A stretch of DNA of 64,000 bases from Fragilaria crotonensis (Eukaryota > Bacillariophyta > Fragilariophyceae > Fragilariales > Fragilariaceae): NCBI GenBank assembly GCA_022925895.1, contig JAKSYS010000011.1, positions 229,727-293,726 on the forward strand. The letters run 5' to 3'. The translations under genes and the position numbers were made by a program. The notes under the pieces were generated by a model that did no database searches, was not told the DNA's origin, and saw only the letters and a program-made list of their open reading frames with translations. Positions within the stretch are counted from its first letter, which is position 1, and the number at the start of each line of letters is the position of its first letter. Positions 1-11,210 of the stretch are shown in pieces.

Positions 1-2170
1 TGGTGAGAGTGCCCAATAGGAACAAATGCGAATGCAGAATTCATGTCGTCGGGATGTATTGACAAGCAGGGTTATGGTTTGATGGTAAGGCTTATTGTTG
101 TCTTGGAGACTGAGTGTCATATTGTTAAGTACATCATATGCACATCAAGATTTCAGTTCCCCTTTTGCAATACCCATGGCATTGTCTACCTACTAGTAGT
201 ACTCAATCCACGTTTCCTGCAATTAGGGCTTTCCACAGAAGCAGCAGTATTCTATGACGATATTAACTTCTTTATTCTTTGGCTGCACACAAGAATGGTA
301 TCACTAGCTATGAATGAGACGAGTAGAGAGGCAATCTTCATTGAATACACAGCACCAGACTTCCATGTTCTCTGAGGATTTCCTGAAGAACTTTGAATAC
401 AACCCACTATAAGAACTCAGAGTATTGTTAAAGAACTGTAAGAGTGCACTTCAGTTCTGGATATGTGAGGGTTCTACACGCCGGTGCCTTGTTTTGACGG
501 GTATTCCAGGTAAGCATAACGTCATGCACACTACTACAATGCATTAACAATAGCTGTTGTAGTCAGTCTACTGCGGTACATTGTTCATAATGATACCACT
601 CATAAAACGATACCACTCATCAAAACAAACGAAAACTAAAGGTACCCTTAATAAAAATTAAATACATCTTTTATTAGTTATAGATTAAAGGTCATTATTC
701 GAACAGAACCTGTGTGCAATAATCCATCCTGTTCTCAAAAGTTGACCCCCAGTTTTGTTTTTTGAAATGCCCGGCCGTGTTATGGGATAAAACTGTACTG
801 TAAAACACAATCTACAAACATCAACTTTCTGATAGAAGTTGGTCTGCAAAACTTGGGCCAAGCTTTGAGGACCAACATTTATTAGAAAGTTGGTAATCCA
901 CTGAGTCCTTTCAATCAAAGTACTAGTCAACTCACATCTTAAGCAAATGCAACGGAACCATTGGCATCACAGCAACACACACTTTCTCATTGGGGTCAAC
1001 AATGTCAGAGCATTCTTGGGCAAAGCGTCACTGGACAGTTAGGTCGTCATGCTTCCTGAGGGCATGTTACTGCATATCCCTACCGGCCTAGGTTTCACTG
1101 TTTTGTCTAGTCTGATACGGTACCGTCATGAGCAGTACCGACGCATGACACTCGCATGTAGTCGAGTCACCACCAGACACTACGCGGTGACCTACGTTCG
1201 CTGATTACCAAGTGTAGTCTTAAAGCGGAGCACCTTTATGCAGGGGTCGGTGAAGATAACTTTAACTATACTGGACTTACGATGCCTTCAGCAGTTGTAA
1301 CTTTGTACTGCGAGGTACGCATGGTTGGTTACTGGTACTGCAATACGCAATTCTCAGTACCAGGTCACAGGAAACATACTTATGTTTTCTAGCCTCCAGT
1401 ATTCAGTTGTTTGTGAGTTTCGAAGTTAATTGCAGTTATACCCTGCAGACGGTACCAGTGGTGTAGTAGCATAGTACACATTACTATACCTACGTACAGT
1501 ACCCGAGTTTTCAGGGATTCTGGTGAGTTCCAACAGAAATCATGGCATACGTCATCGATATCCACTTAAACCATGTTGCGAACACCAATCATTTCATACG
1601 CATTTCTCTACGTATCCCTAGTACATAATTACTCGCACCCACGACCAGCTAGTTACCCTTTACCTTCGTTAACCCCGCCCTGTCTCAGTTGTATCCTACT
1701 GGACGTTGCAGTTTTTAGTTAAGTAACCAACAAGTTTCAGTAGTTAGTTAAGTCACTCGAGTAGTCCCAGTAGTTGGTTAGTTCATTGTCGTGATTTCTT
1801 TAGAAGTTGGTCACTGCAGTTAACTAACTGCAGTTAACCGGAGGTCCAGTAACTTATCACCGACCCCTGCCTTGATGGACTCCGCTCACAACTCTAAACT
1901 TTGCCTCTTTCATCTGCTCAATCGCACTCTTGCCGGTCTAGGATCGTAAGGTTCAAGAGCATCGAATAGGGCGTTGTCAATGCACACTCCCAAACCTCCA
2001 CCACACCTCCGCCACCTCGCCATGCTCGTCAACTATCATTGGTCTGTATCATTCCCCAATTTCATCTCACGATTCCGGATTGACGTGACAACGAGGTAGC
2101 ATCGCCGCTGCTTGGTGTCTAGCTAACCCTGCTCCCCAGCGAGCGCGGGGTTCCGAATAGGGGTTCATAC
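1..2170. other. Non-coding stretch, no gene recognised
   Basis: Short random frames only; none carries a recognisable motif. Around 1700-1860 there are degenerate repeats of cagtagttggttagt-like and ctgcagttaac-like words. I see no RNA gene. The stretch leads into the transposase relic that follows and may be part of the same decayed element, but I found no matching ends. Confidence 0.5.
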
Positions 2171-2173
2171 GGT

Positions 2174-3560
2174 TTGGCTTCACAGGGCATCACTGATACT
2201 ATGGAAGGCTCTTGTCAGCAAATAATTCAAGAGTGCCAGTGGAACAACAAATTTGGCTTGGTGGTCGAAGCTATCACCAATCGAGGAGTCTCAAGACGAT
2301 TGTACAATGAACATGATGAGCAACTGCTTGATCTTCTTTTCAATAGCACTGCAACTGAGGAGAATAAAAATACAGGAATGTATCAAGTAGTAGGGCGATG
2401 TACTTACGCAGAGGATGCTGGGGCAGATAGACCAGCAAAAAGGCGACGAGACAAGTATGTGGTAACGTACACTATCACCAACGATGTCTCAATGATGGTA
2501 AGAAGCATGAATTAATCGTTCATTCTTTTGGTCCTGCTGCCTGGCTTCTCATGAATATCATCCTCCTACGATGTTGCTAACTGCCAGGTGTGGCATGTAC
2601 ATTGACTCTCCAGATCTTGATAACCCACCATTCTACACGATGTTATGGCGTCGTTTCAGAATACCATATGCCACTTTTGAAGGATTGGTTTCAATGGGAG
2701 AGGAATATTCTTTGTTGGCACGCTGGAGGAGTGGGAGCACCAAGAAAGTTATGGGACAAGAGGCAGCGCCTCTTTCGCTTCTAATTGTATATGCTTTGAG
2801 ATACCTTGGTCCACGCCGCGACTGGATGTTCAATGATCTTTCGGTGAAGACTGGCATATAAATGCCGAAAAAGCAGCTGAACACACAGCAGAATACACAT
2901 GAGCTGGTCTACCTGGATGCATAGGATCAACCGATGCCACTCACAAACTTCTTGAAAAGAAGGTTGATAATTGCTTGAGACAGAGCCAGCACTTAGGGTT
3001 TAAGTCCTCTCAGCCGCACTGCAAGAGACTACAACATAAGCAAGTGCGAATCATCGTTGTCACCACATACTTGCAACAAGAACACGGCATCCAACAAGAT
3101 GGAATGACAAGACATTTGTTCTTTTTGACATTTTTGTTGTTTCTCTTAATGACGGGCGCCATTTGGATGATTGTGACCTTTGAATTGTATCATGAAAGTG
3201 ATTGTGATGGAAATATTGAGAAGGTTAGTAAGTACATAGGTGCATGCATGGTAAATTGTTGATAAGAATGGATATCTCATCTGGTCTCCACCATTGAAGA
3301 CCTCAACGAGTCGTCACATAATGGGCTTTTCACAATGTCTTGGATCCACGCAAAAGGATGTGGAATGTACATTTTGAATATTGAAGGGGCGATTTAGAAT
3401 TCTTAAAACAGGAATACGTTTGCATGGACAAGAATCTGCCAACAGAATCTTTATGACTTGTTGTGCACTTCACAATTGACTTCTTCATGTTGATGGTTTC
3501 ATCCAAAGAAGCTCCACAACATCAGATGGATTGCCTCCTGTTGGTACTAAAGGTGTTGAG
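2174..3560 (+). pseudogene. Decayed PIF/Harbinger-like DDE transposase
   Basis: Pieces of one transposase can be read in order across different frames. Around 2595-2860 a frame has GMYIDSPDL, then MLWRRFRIPY, then LLIVYALRYLG. Around 2925-3180 mixed frames give GSTDATH-like, DNCLRQSHLGFKSSQ-like, TARDYNIS and RWNDKTFVLFD-like pieces. Around 3390-3500 a frame reads RILKTGIRLHGQES and RIFMTCCALHN, then a stop and LLHVDG. These match the order of the DDE-superfamily transposase (HARBI1-like) of diatoms and other stramenopiles as I know it. Many stops and frameshifts interrupt it, and the segment expected to hold the last catalytic acid residue is not preserved. It is a dead copy. The frame at 2174-2515 may be its N-terminal part or an accessory ORF; I cannot tell. 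Confidence 0.75.
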
Positions 3561-3746
3561 GTAAGGTATTCTTGCAACCATTGATGCCCTTCTCAAATGT
3601 CTTGTTCAATATTGCATAATGCCAAGAAGACATTTTTAAGTTGTGACTGGATGCTGGAACTAGCTAACTCACAAAGTGAACATCAATCCTTCAGAGAAAA
3701 TTCAGGCCAAAATAGGTTAATAAGTTTTCAAAACTACCGAAAAAGC

Positions 3747-3770
3747 TGTTTTCGTGTTTACACGAAAACA
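3747..3770. repeat. Perfect 11-bp hairpin
   Basis: Arms tgttttcgtgt and acacgaaaaca are perfect reverse complements with a 2-base loop. It lies about 200 bases after the transposase relic and could be part of that element's end or a simple hairpin in RNA. No function is shown. Confidence 0.7.
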
Positions 3771-3939
3771 ATGAGGCGTTGTCCATTCTCTTTTTAAGTG
3801 TAGGGCTGTATCATGTTTGACGCTTGCCTTCAAGTTTAAAAAGAAAATGATTGGTCAATGTAATATAAGTGTAAGGCAGTATCCTCGGGTAATAAGATGT
3901 AGTATTGCCATTTGACGTTGGCCGGGCCCTCAAGTTTCT

Positions 3940-4172
3940 GATTGGGAGGCCGTGTATGTCCCCGAATCGAGCCGATCGAGCTTTTCCAAAAAAATCGACT
4001 CCATAAATTATATCGCATATTAAATTACACATCAAGTTTACCTACAAATCTCAGACTGCTCCTCTGAGGACAGAAATACCGTAAAGTGTACCAGTAATAA
4101 GTAGAACTCAGTACTCCCGTACGCTATTGCAGGTGATGGCCGGCTCGATTAGGGGACATACACGGGCTCCCT
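3940..4172. repeat. Imperfect ~30-bp inverted repeat
   Basis: The arm at 3940-3973 and the arm at 4142-4172 are near reverse complements; both contain the word ggggacatacacgg or its complement, with a few mismatches. The ~170 bases between them hold no gene. This resembles the ends of a small non-autonomous element. Confidence 0.6.
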
Positions 4173-4234
4173 GATTGGCCAAAGGCATTATTTACTTAAA
4201 GAGTCTATTTGTAAGTGCGTGGCTGTTTCAGGTA

Positions 4235-4692
4235 CACGTGCTACCTACGGTGATACAGTACTCCGGTAAGACAGTAACATAGGGAGAGCATGCTGATTGG
4301 TACGGCTTGACGTCATTTCCTTGCATTCTAATCGGATCCTGACATAAAACGAGAGCGAAAACTTTGCTCTAATATGATATATGCTTGCGACTTGCGACGA
4401 CGACTGACGACATCATGGCATGACACAAAATGTTTACTTAAGAGTGGTGAAGTTAAGTAAATGGTTCCTTTGACCAATCAAATAATTCTTCGAAACTTTG
4501 AGAGTCCCGCCAACTTTACATGGCGACGGTTTCGATTAGAATGCAAGGAAATGACGTCAATGATGACGTCACAGTACTGACCCTTTCACGTGCTACCTAC
4601 GGTGATACAGTACTCCGGTAAGACAGTAACATAGGGAGAGCATGCTGATTGGTACGGCTTGACGTCATTTCCTTGCATTCTAATCGGATCCT
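4235..4692. repeat. Identical 106-bp direct repeats with an inverted 27-bp third copy
   Basis: 4235-4340 and 4587-4692 appear base-for-base identical. A 27-base part of the unit (4307-4333 and 4659-4685, starting ttgacgtcatttcc) also occurs in inverted orientation at 4534-4560. The unit contains TGACGTCA-like words. The layout suggests a small foldback-type element or nested insertion, recent enough that the direct copies have not diverged. Confidence 0.8.
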
Positions 4693-4821
4693 TATTGCAG
4701 ACGGGGGCAATAACCTTGGCAAAATGGAGTTACAAATGACATCATACTGACATGAGCAACACATTGAATTCTCGTTCGTTTCAGCCAAAAGCCAAAACCC
4801 AAAACACGAACCCGACCTGGT

Positions 4822-5425
4822 ATGGTCACAAATCGGCATGTCGACGAACTGGACACAACTTACTTGGAGACAGTCTTTGTTTTCACTTGTGCGGTTTTTC
4901 TTGGAGATCCGCCAGATAACGACTGCCATGGCCATCGCTTCGTCAAGTTCAGAGCAAGTGGTTCATTTGCACAGGAGTCGTGGGAATTCACTCCTGCATA
5001 CTACGGAGTTCCAGCAGAACCCTGTGATTCGAGTCCTCACTGCGCTGATCGATGTAGCATGAAAACTGCCCAGCCTGTGCCAAGAAGCCTCTTGAGAATG
5101 TTATTCCGTGCTCTATGTTTCTTTCCAGAGTCGATAATGAGAAGTACTACACTCTCTGTCAGATTCGTCGGCATGACCACGCACATCAGCTTGGTTACTG
5201 GTTGGGGATACTATTTACGATGCCACTCAGTACATTTCCAAACATCCAGGTGACCAAATGAGCATTCTGAAGAAATCCGGTGGCAAAGCGGATTGCTCGG
5301 TGGACTTTTACTTTCACTCGCCGGGCGTTCGTCGACTGTGGAGGAAGCATAGGGTCGGCAAGCTCTGCGCATGCCGATCTCACAAAAGCAGTTTTGGAAA
5401 AGACGAACAGTGTATCAGCAGTTAA
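4822..5425 (+). pseudogene. Cytochrome b5-domain protein gene, frameshifted
   Basis: Read across frames, 5207-5425 encodes GDTIYDATQYISKHPGD, then a KSGGKADCSVDFYFHSPG stretch, then the C-terminus. This is a cytochrome b5 haem-binding fold with both candidate haem histidines (HPG and FHS); the usual HPGG is HPGD. Upstream, 5058-5203 reads HENCPACAKKPLENVIPC and YYTLCQIRRHDHAHQ in another frame, and 4822-5057 reads ESWEFTPAYYGVPAEPCD in a third. The frame changes near 5057 and at the GGGG run 5204-5207, where one more G would join the frames. The start is uncertain; the ATG at 4822 is the outer limit. It ends about 100 bases from the convergent NUP155 stop. It is either a recent pseudogene or a real gene with base-level indels. 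Confidence 0.55.
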
Positions 5426-5524
5426 GGAGTGTTTATATAGCCTGTAACAATGATAGAATTAGACTACGTGGGACGTCCTTAATAGCTCACTGCAACAGGG
5501 CGGCCTGCTTTTGGTCTGGCAACT

Positions 5525-8500
5525 TCAACTGGTTACAATCATCGAATTCTCCTCGACTTGTATAAGTCGAACAATAAGCCGTTGCAATTCTTCACCTCCC
5601 CATCTGCTGGCCAAACCCTCCAATCCAGACTTGAACGCATCAATAGGACTCTTTAGGCGTTCAGAAAACGTGGCGTCGGACAGTTCTCGGTACGCCCGAT
5701 TGTCGATCGAGCCGTACAAAGCATTTTTCACCCATTCTTCAAGAACCTCCACGAAGCTCGTGAGGCTCAAGAATAGACGACGCCCATCAGGCAGACCCAT
5801 CGGAGCTCTCGCTCCAAGCTCATCGATAGCATCAAAAAACGAATCAAGTAGATTTAGGAATGAGATTCCAATGCAACGTAGGATACGCAAAGGCCATGGC
5901 TGGGAAGAAGATGCAGGGAGTGCATGCCGTAATCCTGTAGCGACAAAGCTGAGTTGGCGCTTTGTATATGGCATTGTGAACAATGATTGGATACGTACCT
6001 TCCAATGTTATCACAATGAACACCACTGGGACAATGAATTCGAACTCTTCCCCGTACAAATCGCGGCCGAGCGCGATGACTACCCGTTTCACTCTGTCAA
6101 GCCATAACTCATCCTCAAACAATGGATTGATGTTGTCCTGTGCATCGGCAGACAGAAGCGTCACAGCCCTCGAGTCATTGCCGGCAAGAGTTCGGAGGAA
6201 ATTGTAAGACGCCGTTGAACGAGTTGTGCAAGGTAGAATTTCCTGGCAGATAATCTTCTGCCACAACATCTCAATTTTGTCGGGCTCTTTGTCGTAACGA
6301 CATGATCGCAGGATGTGCAGGCACACATCATGCAACTCCAATTCAGCAGCGTAGTCGTTGTAGAGAGTCGAAGCATCAACCAGTCTCGATTTCAACAGTT
6401 GCAGTTTTCCTTCGTCGAGCTCGGCACTGAGGCCACGGGATTCGATTGCCTCCAGCGTGCGCTGCTGCAGAAGAGCGATAGCAAGGTGCTCTGCTGCGCA
6501 AATAAGTCTGGTATCAAGCTCGGTAAGGGCATCATGCGCGCTCTGACTGCGAAGAGCTTCGATGGCGCTGAAATATGACGTTTCAGATCGGTCGAGGAAA
6601 AGGATTCTATCATCCAACGAAAACGTCTGATTCACATCAAAGGCCACATTCCACATATGGTCCCCAGCTTCTGCGTACTTGCTGTGTACAATGTAGTATT
6701 GCCACTTCAAGTGCGGGTCTTTCTTTCCATCGAGCCAGGTCTCGACTTCGGGACTGTCGATTTCCATAAGTAAACGAGTGTTGTTCACGAAGAGGAAATC
6801 GAAAAAGGCGTTCCGAAAGTCCTCACCTGGAAACGCCGCGCACGCCGAAACCATACTTTTCTTGGCATTTTCATCGATTTGGCTGTTCAGCACCGTCAGT
6901 AAATGGGACAAAAGAATTGCATGACACGTGGAGATGGCATCCTTGGCGGTGGCCGATGACCCCACGATTGTCGCAGTCGAAGCTGAAGACGTCTGGCCAT
7001 TCTCATTTGGAGATCTCTCGCAAGTCTTTGAATAATGGTAAAGCCTTGTCTCCCACTCGAAATGTGTGCTTTGAGCATCAAAGGCAAGGCTGGCAGCAGG
7101 GCCGCCATGGAAGTTAGCCGCTGTGAGAATGCAAATGTCAACGATCCCTAGGTAATCGCCAATCTTCTGCAGCACTGATGTCGCTCTGGCGAGAGGACTG
7201 TCGCACTGTGTGGCAAGATGCACCTTCTGCTCGTAGGACTCGGCTTCACCACTATGCAGAAATCGTCCAGTAATCAGTTGGGCATTGATCCAAAACCTAG
7301 CGGCCTTTTTGAAGTGCTCGACAGCCTGGGGGGAAAGCGATGCCGGCCCCAGCAACATCTGCGAACATTTCATGGCATCATAAGCCGCGCGGAAGCCCAG
7401 AAAAGAGTACCCGACGCCAGGTGAAACATAGAGAAAGCACTCATTTGAAAGTGACTCCACCAGCTTTTCGGAGTCGGCCGATAGAGTGACATTGGCGTTG
7501 GTATTGCACACAAATGAGTAAAGAAGGCTTTCAACTCGTTCTTGGCCGCCTCTGTCGTCGACCAGTTGGGACATCGTAAGACCATGCAGAAGCCCCCACT
7601 GCACTTCAGGTAAGTCCTGCCTAACATGGGCACGCTTAAGCAGAGACAAGAGGTCAAGAAACTGAACTGATCTTGATATCAAGCGATACAACGAATGGAG
7701 ATTTCGCTCCTCGATTAGACGAGCAATTGCAGTCGCTTCATCGATTGGAGTCTCGTCGCTTCCACTCAACTCTTTACTGTTGGTTGAGCCAACACCAGGA
7801 ACCTCCTTAACCGCCCGAAGAAAACATTTTCGCATGAGCTGCATTAAGGTGAAAAGAGGCAATCGTACAGCTTCCAGCGTTGCGTCATCCATTAGCATCT
7901 CCACTTTGGCTGGAAATTTCTTTGCTGAGCCGTATATTTCTCGTGTTTGTCCTTCGGTGACGACAACTGCTGGTTTACACCAGGCTGGTCGAAGAAGCCG
8001 AGATGTAAGTACGACCATTGCGTCGCTCAAGCAAGAGGGAGTGAACTCGTAACCATTTGGTACCAACGGATCTGAGGAGCTATCTTGTACATAAAACGAA
8101 TTGCCTTCAACGGCTAGTAGGCGCGGTTCACCGCTGTTTCCAAAAGCTGCTTTGAGTGCTCGATCTTTGATTGACTCGGAAACCTGGCTAGTCCCCATGG
8201 ACGGTCCACAACCAATGGCAAGCATCAAGGCGAGCGTGCAGAACTGCTTAGGTCCATAGTTGCTGGAGAATGCAACTACGTGTGCGTCGCGTGCAACGTA
8301 GGGACCGGCTCGCAGGAGAGTTACCGCAAGGCAAGTGAGGACCGTGTTCCGTTCAAAGTAGTGCATTCCTCCAACACTGACGGCAATTGTTCGCATGGGT
8401 GGAAGGACGTGAGTTATAGCCATTTCGTCGAGTGGGACAAGTGACGGACACAGTAACCAGGAACTGAGGCGTGCTGACTTGTGGTCGCCCAAATCCCCTT

Positions 8501-10619
8501 CTGATACGTCGCTAAATCCACCAGCCCCGCAGCGGTTGGATATTCTGTACTGATGTTCTTGAGAAGCACTTGTCGAGCGAATGAGGGCTGTGTGGAATGC
8601 GAATCCGCACCCAAGCTGGCGGGACAAGAAATTCCAGAATACCTGGAAAGGGATGCCGTTCCGTGACGGTCTTGACGTTATCACCTTCCATGCTGTTGAG
8701 CGCGTACCTTCATTGGAGGTCGTAGGCGTGGCTTCATCAGATACCTTGCCATCATTCAGATTTCTTACGACTCTGGGAATATAAGGAGTAACAAGCCCAC
8801 CACTCAATTCAATGTCAGTGGGTGTCTGGGAATAAAGCATCAATTTCATCAATGACGAAGTGCGAGAGTATCCAATTGCCGATGAATCCATGATTCGACC
8901 ACCAGGCAGAAATGCGACCGGAAGGGCAACAGTCTCGGTGACACCTTCGCGTAGAACAAAATCGGCATTAGTTGCAACAATAGGATTCCCCACTTCCAAG
9001 TCTGAGCTCCCCGCAGGTCGCTGCGGCTTCTGAAGCGCCAGGAACAAGTGCCCATCGGCGTAGGAAGTAGAATCGACTGAAACTTGGGGTAAAAGACATG
9101 GGACCACCCCACCCGGCACACCTCGTTCTTCCATCGACTCATTTATACCTCCTGTTGAAGGGTCAACTGGCGGTGGGGCGCGGATATGGCACATGATGAT
9201 TTTGTTGGTAGGTGCAAGATTGGACTTGTTCGCGATGGGCAGTAAGCTGGTCAGGTAGTACCGAAGGCCTCCACCAGTCACAGCCAGAAGAGTCAGCCGA
9301 CTGCTGTCACTCCGAGGCAAGACATGTATAGAGACTGGAATCAGGACGCGGGTCTTGACATCGGTCGCCAATTTGAGGATGGATCTGGCACCGTCCGTGC
9401 CCCCAACGCCTACCTGCGCGGATACACCACCGCCAACAAAGTTGATTGAAGATAAAGGCGCAGACATATGCCCCTTTGCAACAGCCGAAAGGTATTGACG
9501 AGCTATGTCGTCACAATCAATCGAAGCACTGACAGTGACGTCCTTACCGCGCAAGTCGTAGACTGAAATGAAACCTCGAGCAGAAAGTGTGCACAGGCAT
9601 TGGCGTTCCGCGTCATGGAGGATCTTATCCAGAGGCCCGATATTTGGTCCGCCCCAAAAAGCCGCCGGAGCCTTTCGCAACCAATCCGGTACGATCGCAC
9701 GAGCAACGGCAGAGAATCCATTCTCTGAGTGGTTCAACTTACGGCACGTTTGAGGACGCACAAAGCCACCCAGCAAGGAAAGTAAGGCACGCCTTCCGTT
9801 GCGCATTACTTGATACGCATGGCTAGACTCTTTCAACTGAATGCTGGTGGCTGTACCATCGTAGTAGTCCTCCAATCGCTGCTTGTAAGTCTTCAGTTGT
9901 TCAGAGTCTTCGGATAGAAGATTTTCGTAGTCGAATTCGTACAAGGATCCGTCGTATCCTCCCATCAAGATTCTGCCATCGGAGAGTCCGCAAACACTGA
10001 CAATCGGGATGTCATCAGAAGGGAGCGTGTATCGTGTTGGAACTATGCCGAATAGCTTGCCATCGTGAAGAACCAAGGCGCAAAGCATGATCTCGTCTAG
10101 AGTCGACACCACCAAGCACCATTCCACAATCTCTTTAAAGATGCCTAAGAAAGGAGGTAATACCAAAGGAAACAGGTTAAGTTCGGGCGCAATGAACAAG
10201 ATGAAATACAAGATCTGACGATTCGTCGTACCTTTCTTAGGCTTGACGATCCCAACACACACGATGGAATGCCTGCTAACCATTTCAAGATCGACGAAAT
10301 GCTCCTCGTCGTCAAAATTCCAGAGAAAGAGCTTGTGGTCAACACTCATCCACGCGAGGGAGGCTTCTGGAAGAAGACCCATCAATAAGGAGCTTGAAAC
10401 AGATTTAGCTTGACTCGCAAGACCAGGTGGAAGCGGGGTGGATCTCTTGTGCTGGAACGGAAGTTCAGATGCGAAGTAATGGCTTCCGTTTCCACTCGCT
10501 AAGATTCTTCGATGAAGGTCACCACCAGCCTCGTCTTCCCTAAGTTCACGAAGTATGGCTTTGCCAGCCATCGCAAGAGGCAAAAAGTCATCTTTCCAAT
10601 ATTCCACAAGGGTCGACAT
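5525..10619 (-). CDS. NUP155: Nuclear pore inner-ring nucleoporin Nup155/Nup170
   Basis: Large non-FG scaffold nucleoporin of the inner ring of the nuclear pore. Three exons fit: 10232-10619, 5999-10144 and 5525-5934, giving about 1647 residues, somewhat longer than the animal and yeast proteins (~1390-1500). The N-terminal beta-propeller signature is clear: LLMGLLPEASLAWMSVDHKL, then LFLWNFDDEEHF, then VGIVKPKKG, GYDGSLYEFDYE and RKLNHSENGFSA. An alpha-solenoid follows to the C-terminus (LLSLLKRAHVRQDL, LRILRCIGISFLNLLD). The start is the ATG at 10617-10619 (NDMSTLVEYW); the frame is open slightly further upstream but only from a GTG. Intron 2 moves the reading frame to the true C-terminus. 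Divergent from VPS16. Confidence 0.9.
5935..5998 (-). other. NUP155 intron 2 (64 nt)
   Basis: Donor GAAG|GTACGTAT, acceptor CTACAG|GATT. Splicing joins LEG to LRHALPASSS and opens the 136-residue C-terminal exon. A second acceptor nearer the 3' side (TTCCCAG) would give a short unrelated tail ending in a stop. Confidence 0.8.
10145..10231 (-). other. NUP155 intron 1 (87 nt, in frame)
   Basis: Donor AAAG|GTACG, acceptor CTTAG|GCATC, phase 1. The length is a multiple of three and there is no stop inside, so retention would insert 29 mostly hydrophobic residues between VKPKKG and FKEIVEW. Alignment to the Nup155 family, where KPK-G is followed directly by propeller sequence, supports removal. 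Confidence 0.8.
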
Positions 10620-11210
10620 GTCGTTCTGGCAGATCCGATCTGTTGTTTTTATGAGGTCTGTGATGTCGGATCCCGCGCCAGTAATAGAACGTGTCCCGCC
10701 ATCACTCTTCACGTATCACGTATCACGTATCACACGAACCGTGGAATCGATGACATAGCAGACAAACGATGGTATTGTACTACAGTACAGTTCAACTTGT
10801 AGGTAGCTGGTACGCTGCATCAAAACATCAAAACCACATCATACGACAGGAATACTCGTACGGTGTACCGCTATACTCCGGTACAACGAAATCCGAGTTG
10901 ACGACTACAGGTGTAACGACTATGAATACCTGGTACTGTACCTTGTACCAGGTACTAAAGAATATTCATATATAAACATGCATATATCCAGTTGAACATG
11001 TATGTGAGAATTTGGGATACACTGTACTGTATGTATACAGACATGCAATCATACTCCAAGTTTCCTGGTACAAGGTACAAGTACATTACATGTAATAATC
11101 GTCACGATGGACAGCGACAGTGCGACAGTGGACAAAGTTGCATGAATGCCCGCTTCAATGATGGAGCAAATTTTTTGTTACGACGTAGAACTAAATTAAC
11201 AAGAAGAAGA
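10620..11210. promoter_or_regulatory. Shared divergent promoter region, NUP155 and VPS16
   Basis: About 590 bases separate the two ATGs. It holds a short tandem repeat of acgtatc (about 10711-10733) and many GTAC words (for example 10855-10960). No TATA box or known factor site can be assigned with confidence. Confidence 0.4.

Noticed and set aside
5511-6107. 198-codon plus frame
   Set aside because: Antisense to the NUP155 3' exon.
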